Shown: positions 1-9,285 of the stretch, one piece after another
Layout: every line of letters starts with the position of its first letter
Numbering within the stretch: the stretch's first letter is position 1
Source: Alternaria dauci
Lineage: Eukaryota > Ascomycota > Dothideomycetes > Pleosporales > Pleosporaceae
Assembly (NCBI RefSeq): GCF_042100115.1
Contig: NC_091276.1
Coordinates: 1,116,001-1,180,000 of the forward strand
Direction of reading: 5' to 3'
DNA length: 64,000 bases
The notes under the pieces: generated by a model
The model's database searches: none
What the model was told of the DNA's origin: nothing
What the model saw: only the letters and a program-made list of their open reading frames with translations
Made by a program: the position numbers and the translations under genes

Positions 1-1041
1 GACAAGGTGGTGAGCTTCGCGCTCGCGATGTCGGAGGTCGAACGAATTGGTAACTGTACGTTCTGCGACACGCTCGCGCATGCGATCAACGTGCTTCTGG
101 ACGATTTTCTCATCCCCGAGCTCGCGCATCGCCGTGTATAGTGACGAGACGATGAGGGCTAGCGTTATTGTACCGCCCACAGAGTAGGGGAACACAATAC
201 CCCTAGTGACGTTGGTCGTGGGTACCAGGTCGCCGAAACCAACAGTCAAAATAGTTACGTCGCAAAAGTAAAGAGCGTCGGCAAACCTCCAGCTATCTTG
301 GCCAGCATCTTGCTCAAGCTTCGCAAAGACCGCTGCGCCGCCACCTAGCCAGATGAAGAAGGTCATGGTCTGTAATATGAGCGTCCTCTGACTGTCGCTC
401 AGTGCAAAATTCTCTGGATAGTGACCGAGAAAGAAACCAAGCATGTTGACCATGAGAATCATAGAACATATGGTGTAGAATGCAGCAGCTGCAATCGCGT
501 ACCAGAATCCTTGCGTATACCCTTGTTCCGGTCGAACGGGTGGTTCGTAAGTGTTCATGCATATCGTTATTGCTATCAGAAACGCGGACGAAAGATACCA
601 CAGAATGACGGTTGCGGGTAAAGCAATAATGTAGCGAATCCTCTGTGTGAAGTTGAGGAGCAGGAAGAGGTTTCCGAGAAAACCGCAAATGAGTGAAGCT
701 ACATTGATCCAGTAGCACCATCTCGGGTCGCCAAAAGGTACGCCTTCGAAGTCTGAGACTTGAACGCCGTTGATGATGTTTTGTTGTCTCCAGGGGGTGA
801 CGAGAGCAGCTATCGAGCTCACGTTTGCCACTGGACCGAGAGTCGCAGCGAGCAACGGAATCCCAGTGCTGGCAAACCACCAGTCGCTATCCTGACCTTC
901 CCACTTCTTCCACACGTTCCACCATCTCTTCCGAGTGCCGTCTTCCACTGGTGAAGGATCTTTTCTTTTCTCCTCCTCTGATCGAGGTGTATGCTGCCTT
1001 AAGTCGTTTACTTGCTCCGGTCCTTCATGTTCATGCGCCAT
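1..1041 (-). CDS. TOK1: TOK1-type outward-rectifier potassium channel (C-terminal part cut off by window edge)
   Basis: Fungal two-pore-domain K+ channel of the plasma membrane, carrying outward potassium current. The frame is open without introns from the ATG at 1041 to the window start (347 residues). It shows a charged cytosolic N-terminus, several hydrophobic segments (for example LWYLSSAFLIAITICMN and FWYAIAAAAFYTICSMILM) and a textbook selectivity filter TVGFGD at about residues 266-271, followed by another membrane span. The family has eight spans and two pore loops. Only the first pore is in view, so the second pore and the C-terminal tail must lie to the left of position 1. The start is the first ATG in this frame. 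Identification is firm because of the filter and topology; whether the remainder is intact cannot be seen. Confidence 0.9.
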   Translation of the reverse strand, partial: MAHEHEGPEQVNDLRQHTPRSEEEKRKDPSPVEDGTRKRWWNVWKKWEGQDSDWWFASTGIPLLAATLGPVANVSSIAALVTPWRQQNIINGVQVSDFEGVPFGDPRWCYWINVASLICGFLGNLFLLLNFTQRIRYIIALPATVILWYLSSAFLIAITICMNTYEPPVRPEQGYTQGFWYAIAAAAFYTICSMILMVNMLGFFLGHYPENFALSDSQRTLILQTMTFFIWLGGGAAVFAKLEQDAGQDSWRFADALYFCDVTILTVGFGDLVPTTNVTRGIVFPYSVGGTITLALIVSSLYTAMRELGDEKIVQKHVDRMRERVAERTVTNSFDLRHREREAHHLV

Positions 1042-1697
1042 TATCGGTACGATGCAAGGACATCGTCAACCCGGTATGCTGTATATCTTTAGCGAATCCA
1101 GGTATGTCAGAAACCGTCGAGACCTCGAGATAAGCCTGTATTTCTTAACAACACCCGGATCCAAGGTTTGTGGGACGCCGGTCAATATGTCCGGTGAGGA
1201 TGTGCGCGGATGACCAGATGCTGAGAAAGCGGCGCTAGGGCACATTGACACAAGTATTGGAAGCAGCGTCCACGGTTAGGGGGCAGATACGGAAGAAGAC
1301 GTGAAAGCGAAAGAACGATGACTGTCTTCCGCAACGAAATCATGGTTGCGCATCTGACCCAGGTCTCAGAAAGGTTGCGCGATTGACTGCTCGGCTATCG
1401 CGGCGTGGTGGAGACGAATCGTGGGCGCGTGGGTGCGGGTGCCGATCAGCCGTTGACGCACGCCAAGCAGTCGTTGACTGGGGATACTTGAAGATCCAAA
1501 ATTAAGAACTTACACGCTGTCGCGGACTTTTCAGAAAGTGCAGGAAGTGCTGTATATTTTGCGTCACAACTCACAATGAGGTGTACAGGATTTCTCAGCA
1601 TGATACCCGGGCCTGAAAGCTCACACAGTCCATGTTCTTCATCTTATTGGTTTATTCTTAAGCTATATACAACCTCTAGGTAGGACGCGCTCCGTGC
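1042..1697. other. Intergenic region
   Basis: Upstream region of the TOK1-type gene and 3' flank of the ETF-alpha gene (both on the minus strand). I see no further gene; the short open frames here lack introns, signal peptides or recognisable motifs. Confidence 0.5.
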
Positions 1698-2849
1698 TTA
1701 CTGCGACTTGAGCTTCTCGGTCAACTCTGGGACCTTCTCGAAGAGATCACCAACGAGACCGACGTCTGCGACCTGGAAGATGGGTGCCTCGGCGTCCTTG
1801 TTGATGGCTGCAATGACCTTGCTGTCCTTCATGCCCGCCAAATGCTGAATAGCACCGGAGATACCAGCACAAAGGTACAATTGTGGCGCAACGTTCTTCC
1901 CGGTCTGACCCACTTGTAAGCTGTTGTCCGCAAAGCCGCTGTCGACTGCTGCTCTTGATGCGCCAATAGCCGCACCGAGCGCGTCTGCTAGCGGTGGCAT
2001 GAGCCTGTCGAAGTCCTCCTTGGACTTGAGACCACGACCTCCCGAGACAACCTTCTCTGCTGAGCCAAGGTCTGGACGATCAGACTTCTGGAGGTCTTCA
2101 GATATCCACTCTGTTGGGCATTCGGCCTTGGGGTCGACGCCCTCCTCTACTGTTGCGTTTCCACCTTCGGTCTCGGGCGCGGGGAATGCGGTGCCTCGGA
2201 CGGTGATGACCTTTGTGCTGTCCGACGACTGCACTGTCATGATGGCGTTACCGGCGTAGATTGGGCGGACAAATGCTGTGATGTGGTTAGCAACTCTTCA
2301 TGCACGATACAGCATGCTCACTTACTGTCTTCGCCCTCAATGCCGGTGATATCTGATATTTGCTGTGTGTCCAGTAGCGCTGAGACACGCGGCATTATGT
2401 TCTTTCCAAACGCCGAGTGACCAGCAACGACGTGTGTGTATCCGCCCTTCTTGATGTTCTCAACCAGGAGTGGCGCATAGTTCTCGGGAAGACACTGCAA
2501 GATGCCGTCAGCCCTGTGACACGCAATGTCTCTTTGGACGACCGACCCTATCATATGCTCCATTCTCAACGTAGATGACCTTCTCCACGCCCTTTGACTT
2601 GGCTGCCTCCTCTGCGGCCGACTTGACCCCACTTCCAGCAACAAAAGCTGTTATTGATCCTCCGAGTTTTGTTCCTGCCGTGATGGCGGCCAATGACTGT
2701 GATACAATTTTCCCCTCCTTTTGCTCGAGAATGGCAAACGTTGACGCGAACCGTGCAAAGGCCGAGTATTGGGGTACGACGGTGGGTTGCGACTGGCGAA
2801 GCTGTGTTCGCGCTGTGCGAAAGGCGGACTGACGGGCGGCGGCGAACAT
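1698..2849 (-). CDS. AIM45: Electron transfer flavoprotein alpha subunit, mitochondrial
   Basis: ETF-alpha binds FAD and AMP-binding ETF-beta in the mitochondrial matrix. It passes electrons from acyl-CoA dehydrogenases to ETF-ubiquinone oxidoreductase. Exons on the minus strand: 2849-2547, 2494-2326, 2275-1698 (349 aa), with introns of 52 and 50 bp. The N-terminus is rich in Ala, Arg and Gln without acids, as expected for a mitochondrial presequence. The C-terminal FAD domain is strongly conserved: [26 protein letters not shown] and [16 protein letters not shown] all match the family, and the end [20 protein letters not shown] is typical. Length fits (human about 333 aa). The gene is divergent from the Swi3/Rsc8-like gene. 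The second intron splits the codon of Thr in GEDTFVRP; joining restores the conserved sequence, which supports the model. Confidence 0.95.
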
Positions 2850-3445
2850 GGTGGGCGAGAACAGTGCAACGCGCCTAGAATTGAACAAGACGCACAGTTG
2901 GAAAAGGTGGGATAGAAGGCCTCGTCCAACAATGGTGAAAGTAGCCCAAACGGCGCGGAGAACTATGACCTCGGTTTGACCAGGTTGGTTATCCGGCACT
3001 AGCCCTCGTATGCGGAGCGGCAGATGGGTCACGTGAAGAGGCTGCTTGCTCCTTAGTGCTCTTTTTGCTTAGGCGTTCGAGAGCATCGCGAACTTCAGAC
3101 GCGACATCAACCCACCCATTGCAGCGCCCCCATCCCCACCTTCATTCAACAACGCCCGCGCTGCGACACATTTATCACGACACGCTGCGGTCGCGTAATT
3201 CATCCCACCACCGGCGCCCCGCGATTTCCCCTTTTGCAGTGCCGCATAGCGCCTTACAGCTCCCGTCGCATCGCAACTGTTGCATAGCACTGCCCAAGCC
3301 ATGGCCGACGACGCGACAGCAGGCGCAACTGCCCGGGACCCAAGTCTTACAGGAGAGGGCGCTGCAGACATGAATGCGCTCGATCAAGGTAGGTCGAATC
3401 CCCATTCCTAGTACCACGACACCAATCCCCAGTCGCGTCGGCAAC
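2850..3445. promoter_or_regulatory. Divergent promoter with two overlapping upstream ORFs
   Basis: Shared 5' region of ETF-alpha (-) and the Swi3/Rsc8-like gene (+). On the plus strand an ATG in excellent context (GCCATGG, 3301) opens a 36-codon frame ending at 3411. A second ATG at 3374 opens a frame that runs into the main ORF. A GTAGGT donor-like site at 3389 has no acceptor that would put 3301 in frame with the main ORF; only a weak donor at 3393 (GTCGAA, giving a 40-nt intron to 3432) would. Confidence 0.5.
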
Positions 3446-5722
3446 ATGGACGACTGGCTCAACGATGATTATCTTTCCGGCGTTCCTGACGTCCCTGAAC
3501 TGGAAGAAATGATGCGAACGCCCGAAGCAATGACTTCCGGAGATATCAGTCCACTAAGTTCCATAGATACCAACATGCTCGAAGACGTACCCACCAAGGA
3601 GTCTTCCAACGAGCCCACGACTGCTACGCCCGCACAAGCATCAGACAACCCTCTAGACGCACCCGATGGCCCACGACCGGAAGCTGAAGATGCCGATGGT
3701 CAGGACGACGAGGAGATGGGCGGCGTCGAAGATGCCAAAAAGGAGAATGGCGAGGGCGCTGAGCCTGCGGATCCAGAAGCACAGGCAAAGGCTGACCTAC
3801 AATCGGCGGCACGCTCACATTTTGTCACCCAGACATATGCGACCATCATCCCCAGCTACGCAACCTGGTTCGACATGCGCTACATTGACTACCGTGAGCG
3901 CAAAGCCTTGCCCGAGTTCTTCAACGGTCGCAACCGCAGCAAGACGCCTGCCGTATACCGCGATTACCGTGACTTCATGATCAACACATACCGCCTGAAC
4001 CCGTCCGAATACCTCACAGTTACTGCGTGCCGAAGGAATCTGGCAGGTGATGTTTGTGCTATTATGCGCGTACATGCTTTCCTCGAGCAGTGGGGATTGA
4101 TCAACTACCAAGTAAACTTTGCCCCTCTAGCACGACTCTGAAGCCATGGTTAACATTCCCTCTAGGTTGACCCTCAGGAACGCCCATCAAACATTGGCCC
4201 TCCCTTTACCGGCCATTTCCGTGTTACCGTCGACACGCCTCGCGGACTGCAGCCTTTCCAACCCGCACCAGGCTCCAAAGTCACAGATGGAAAGCAGCTC
4301 ACAGCCACCGACCGCGCTGCCAGCGCGCAACCTACCGCAAAGAGCGAGACCAAGTCTCTGGCCGGACGAAACATCTACGAGGCCAACGGCAAAGAGGCAT
4401 CTGCAGAGCCAAAGGCTGCTAACGGTGAAGGCGCTGCGAATGGTCCCGTGGACGTCAAAGACCTTGAGGCCGCTGCCAAGGAGCCAATGAAGGTCATCAA
4501 CTGCTTCAGTTGCGGTGTCGAATGTACCCGCGTACATTTCCACGAGACGAAACCTTCCGAGCAGCCTGGACAGCTGAAGGCCGCAGGTGGTCTGAAGCGC
4601 GATCTCTGCCCCAGGTGTTTCGTTGAGGGCAACTTCCCGTCTGGCACATCCTCGGCAGACTTCACAAAGATCTCCAACCCAGACAACTCGGCAGCGGCCG
4701 AGACAGAAGAGAAGTGGACAGAAGAGGAGACTCTTCTGCTACTTGAAGGCCTCGAGGAGTTTGATGATGACTGGAACCGTGTTGCGGACCACGTTCAGAC
4801 CAAGACCCGCGAGCAGTGCGTGATGAAGTTCCTGCAGCTCGAAATCGAAGACAAGTACATCGAGGCAGATCTACCAGAGTCACAGTCTGCGGCCCCTTCA
4901 ACCAAGTTCCTGCGCGATTTGGAGTATCTCAGCGAAGGTCGTGTGCCCATGCACCACGCCGACAACCCAATTCTCAGCGTAGTCAGTTTCTTGGCTGGTC
5001 TTGCACCTGCAAACGTCACCGAGGCAGCTGTAGCGTCAGAGCGCAGCGTTGGCGAAATGAAGCGCATCTTGCAAGAGAAGATCAACAAAGCACCAACTGC
5101 ACCATCGGAGAAGGGCAAGGAGAAGGAAGGCGAACAATCTACACCCGCAGCGGCCGCTTCAGACATGAAGCCGGAGGGCGGCGATGCCATGGATGTTGAC
5201 ACTTCCGCCGAGTCGACCGCTGTAGCCACGAGGGAATCAGACTCCTCGAACTCCAACCCCCTGGCAACGCTCCCCTTCGCTCTTTCTGCGGCCCGGTCCT
5301 CAGCACTGGCATCGCACGAAGAACGTCACATCACTCGCCTCGTCTCAGGCGCAGTGAATCTCCAACTCCAAAAGCTCCAGCTCAAGCTCGCACACTTCAA
5401 CGACTTTGAGAAACTGCTTTCCGCCGAGCGTCGCGACCTGCAACGCCGTCGCCAGCAACTCTTCATGGACCGCCTCAACTTCCAGAGGAGAGTCCGCGCA
5501 TTGGAAGATGCTACCAAGCGCATCAGCAGCTCCATGGGCGGCCAGGGTCTACCTGGTAGCATGAGTAACGAAGAAGCTGTCCAGGCTCTGACTGAGGCTA
5601 TGAGGATGTTTGGCGTTGGCAAGGGCGAGGATAGCATGGGTGTCAAGCGCGATAGCGTAGATGCTGATGTTGCTCAGCCTATTGCAGAGGGTGCAGAGGG
5701 CTACAGCAAGGTGGAGATCTAG
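3446..5722 (+). CDS. Swi3/Rsc8-like (SMARCC family) SWIRM-ZZ-SANT chromatin-remodelling subunit
   Basis: Core scaffold subunit of SWI/SNF and RSC nucleosome remodellers, acting in the nucleus as a dimer. Exons 3446-4111 and 4166-5722 (740 aa), 54-bp intron. Domain order: acidic N-terminus; SWIRM about 135-240 ([17 protein letters not shown]... [19 protein letters not shown]); ZZ-type zinc module with [16 protein letters not shown] and CPRCF; SANT ([28 protein letters not shown]); then the C-terminal coiled coil (residues around 600-690, long E/L/R/Q heptads) used for dimerisation. The N-terminus is uncertain. The chosen ATG 3446 is the first that certainly reads into the protein; 3374 (in frame, unspliced) or 3301 (only with a weak 40-nt intron) are alternatives. 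Whether it serves SWI/SNF, RSC or both cannot be told here. Confidence 0.9.
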
Positions 5723-6192
5723 AAATGTCTCAGCGCAGATGATGGGTATGAGACGGGGTGTCTATGAGCAAGCCAGAGGCATACAAGCGTCAGGACAGTG
5801 TGATGCCTCGACTTTGGATTGACGCTTGTTTGGGTTCGTTGGAAGGTGTTTTCTGGCGTATACACGAGTGAGTGTCTGCAAAGAGTCATGCTACATGGCC
5901 TGATATGTTGAATCTTTCTGTTTCTTCTTTTTTTTTGGGCAGAGTCAAAGTCCTGCTGTACAGTAGTTTCTATTATCAAAGACGATGCAAATTGTTCTCG
6001 AGCCCCACAGAACGCATGATTGTGAAAGTGCTTGGGTGTTTGGTGAGAACTATATACTATACATGAATTTTTCCTAGTCGTTAGTAGCAGGGAACGTAAG
6101 GTCCTTACTCTCCAAACGTGCTGTACAAGTAGTATAATACAACGCCATCTCTTTCATATCACATCTCCATCCACACACACCCTACAAGTACT
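5723..6192. other. Convergent intergenic region
   Basis: 3' ends of the Swi3/Rsc8-like gene (+) and MIA40 (-). It contains AT-rich and T-tract sequence around 5905-5940 compatible with 3' processing; no gene seen. Confidence 0.5.
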
Positions 6193-7428
6193 CTACTTGC
6201 TCTCTAGCTTTGTGGTTCCCTTCTCGTTCTCGTCATGGCTGGCCTTGGGTACCATGCTCTCGCTCTCACTTACAGGTTCCTGGTTTTTGACCTGGCTCTT
6301 TGCCTTATTCGCCCTCTCGGTATCGCTATCACCCTTTGGCTTTTGCTTGTTCTTCTCCTTCTCCTTCTCACTGTCCAGACTGCTCATGTCTCCCCTTGCG
6401 TCGTAGACGGGGTTGTGCTTGGCATTTGGCTTGTATTCCTCTGGGACTAGGCTGTTTTCGTGCGGCGTGTGTGGCTTCGAGTTACGTTCACCAGAGAACT
6501 TGCCCTTGGCTGAGGCGGCATGGTCATTGCTGGCAGGTTGTAATGCGGAGTCGAACTGCGCGTTGGAAGAGGAGGCGTCTGAGGGCGGGGTAGAAGCAGG
6601 CGAAGAATGGGATGGTGTTTCCGTGGAGGCTGTCATGTCGTCCTCCTCGTCGGCATCAGAGTCTAGCTCTGAACCGTAAACTTCAGGGTATTCGCGGAAG
6701 CAGTTTTGCATGTCCCTGTGACGCGTAAGCAATTCATTCCATCATAATTCCGGCAACCTGTCGAGGCTCTCTTGTCATGGGGTGGACGTACTTGAACTTG
6801 TCGATGCAGTCCATGCCCTTGGGCTCTTCGGTGGAGTACACAAAGCAGCTGAAAGCAGCCTTGAACTGCTCACCACAAGGCCCATGAGCCATACCGCCCA
6901 AACATGGGCAATCCCAATTGATCTCGCCGGTTTCTGGGTTGAATGCGCCTTGTTGATCCGCCTCTTCTTCAAGCCCTTCTATGCCGCCCTGGCCGTCCTC
7001 TGAAGGCTTAGCATTCTGTTGTGCGCTCGCAGCCTCCTTCTGCTGTTGAGCATCTAATTGCGCCTGTACCGCTTGTCTCCGCCTGCGCTCTTCGGAGATA
7101 GATTCAATGGTTGGGAGGTGTTCGGATTCGACTTCGGTCTCGGGGAGCGCTTGAGCAAGTTCTGAAGACATGATTAGTTTCTTTCGTCCGTTTACACCAC
7201 CCATTGAGATGCAAACATACGTCTTGGCTCTTCGGCGAAAACATCGGTAGTATTGTAGTAGTATATTATAGCTCCTGCAATACCAACTCTTGCGACTAAA
7301 CTCTTGAAACTTCTCGACTTTTGTGATGGCGGAGCGGTGCTGAGGTACCGCCTGGCCGGCGCGGCCGACCGTAATGGCGCGGTTCGCAGCGCTGGACGCA
7401 CAATTAATCGTGGGGCTGCACGAAACAT
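6193..7428 (-). CDS. MIA40: Mia40/Tim40 mitochondrial intermembrane-space import oxidoreductase
   Basis: Oxidative-folding receptor that traps and oxidises small cysteine proteins in the mitochondrial intermembrane space, together with Erv1. Exons 7428-7221, 7161-6792, 6715-6193 (366 aa). The N-terminus carries an Arg/Ala-rich presequence ([20 protein letters not shown]) and a hydrophobic span ([11 protein letters not shown]), as in the membrane-anchored fungal form. The catalytic CPC motif is at residues 154-156 (NWDCPCLGG). The twin CX9C follows: [12 protein letters not shown], then DCIDKFKDMQNC, the second pair being created across intron 2, which confirms that splice. The C-terminal tail is long, acidic and then charged (Ser/Glu/Lys), low complexity and variable in the family. 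Earlier ATGs upstream in the same frame are ignored because the presequence starts at 7428. Confidence 0.95.
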
Positions 7429-7947
7429 GATGCCAAAGGATGTGACACAAAAAGAAGATGCAAGGAGAAGGTCGTGGCGGATGTCAACGGTCCATGCAAG
7501 TGTCGTCACTACGTAAAGTTATGGGACCTGCATTTCTAAGCGGATGGAGCAGGGATCTGCGTGGCTGGAGATCCCAGGTCACGTGGAAGAATCTAGAAGA
7601 ATTCTTGCAACCTGCAACACGTTCGCCATGATGCTTAAGATCTGATCGTATCTTTTTCTGTGCTAATGTACAGAAGAACATATACTCTCAAGATGGTGTA
7701 ATCAACGTGATGTTCGAACGGGTATATTGAACGTGAACCTCATATATACAGAAGTGGGCTGATGGAAACATCTTGGCTTATGACCGAAACCGAGTAAAGA
7801 TCCTCTCGCTTGCTGTATGATACCGTAACAAAGCAAAAACATAGCCAAATTGGTACAGTCCAGATGATCATGATCTCAGTACGAATTTGTTGCATGAAGA
7901 TGCCATTGAAGTGAAGTGCAAATTTGAAAAAGACGATCGGAAGATGT
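7429..7947. other. Intergenic region
   Basis: Promoter of MIA40 and 3' flank of the OM14-like gene; nothing else recognised. Confidence 0.4.
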
Positions 7948-8706
7948 CTATTTCGGGGGGTTGCGCTTGAAGAAGTATCTGTTGACAGGATCAGCACACA
8001 TGTCCGAAAAGCGGTTCTCGTAAGGGCAACGTACTGGCTGACATAGTAGTCGCCAACACCAAACAGTCCAATGACAGCAGCCCATGCTGCGACGACCTTG
8101 CCAGTCAACTCGCCGCGGACATACTGCCTGTATGCGCCAAATCCAACGATGCCACCAATGACGGCAAGACCGACCGCATTGCTCAGCACAACTGGGTTAT
8201 CAGCGTTCTTCTTCACCTTCTCCTTCGCAGCGTCCTTCTTTGCAGCAGCCCGGTCTTTAATGTTCTTGGCTTCTTCCTTGATTTCCTCCTCGCGCTCGAT
8301 GCGCTCGGCCTGGGTGTCGGTCTTGATTTCTTGCGACTCGTAATCGGAGGGAACAGAAGAGATGTGCGGGCTGTCTACGTCGACAAGGGAGTGAACGCTG
8401 TCGTCGGAGGCGTGCTCGACCTGTGGTTGAGGTGGGGCGCGACTATGAGTATATGTTAGAACAGCTCTTACAGCTCAATGCCTTGAAGCTCATTGCGCGT
8501 GTTTTGAAGCATCGTGGGGCAAGCACGGCGTGCCGCGAAGTACCCTGAACAGTCGCCGTCGCAGAGCAATGACCTCAACAAGATGAAAGGTATGACTTAC
8601 GCCTGTCTTTGAGTTAGCACTGGCCCAGATTACGCAACGCTCTTGACAAACTTACCTCCTCGGGGCTCTGCTTGGGGCCCTTGGCGGCCATCTCTGCGTA
8701 AGACAT
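7948..8706 (-). CDS. OM14-like mitochondrial outer-membrane protein (tentative), with apparent 2-nt exon
   Basis: Model: exons 8706-8656, 8602-8601, 8442-8035, 7978-7948 (163 aa). The protein starts MSYAEMAAKGPKQSPEE. It continues with an acidic, low-complexity region and a charged helix rich in Lys, Ala and Glu. It ends in two hydrophobic segments (VVLSNAVGLAVIGGIVGFGAY and VVAAWAAVIGLFGVGDYYV) and a short basic tail FFKRNPPK. This layout resembles the fungal OM14 family, which sits in the mitochondrial outer membrane and in yeast docks ribosomes through NAC; assignment is from overall look only. The odd point is the splicing between 8655 and 8443: two full consensus introns flank only the two bases GC, which are needed to keep frame and give EEARAPP. 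A single intron to an acceptor at 8421 would also stay in frame but skip that stretch. Confidence 0.7.
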
Positions 8707-9285
8707 GATGTATGTAGGGTGGTGGTAGTAGTTCTGTAGAGGATACAAGAAGTGAGGCCGAGTGTGTGGTTTGCAGATCAGTCAAGGAGCACCGGGGAAC
8801 TATGGGAAGTTAATGGATGATCGTGTGAGACCGGAAACAGGCTCCCTCACATGCTTGTTCGCTTAGTGGGCGGTGACCGACGTCATCCTGAGCGCGTTAG
8901 CGGCGACGTAGCGAAACCGCCAAGCACAGGAACAGCACATCCTTGTGGAGCATGTGAATGACCTTGAAGTCTGCGTGCAGAAACTACCATCTCGACTATT
9001 CATTATGTACTGCAGCCTACGCTCAATCGACCAAGTAGAAAAGGCCCAAGGGTATAATAACAATTTCCATCATTGCCCTCAATATACACCTCACGGCCCT
9101 TGATACACATAGGTTCCAAAACTGTGCAGGTTCGTATGGTACACGAAGACAAGGACAAAACAACTCTTGGAGATCAGGCCCATAACGCCCGCTGTAGATA
9201 CACATGCTGAAGATGGAAACGATATAACAGAAGGATAGGAAGTCTTTGACTACCCTAGCAGAGTGTTATGAGCAACCTGCTCATC
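8707..9285. other. Intergenic region
   Basis: Promoter of the OM14-like gene and 3' flank of the LIM-RhoGAP gene. Short open frames here show no coding character. Confidence 0.4.

Noticed and set aside
314..880. 188-residue open frame on the minus strand
   Set aside because: Out-of-frame shadow of the TOK1 channel; the +1 frame carries the TVGFGD filter.
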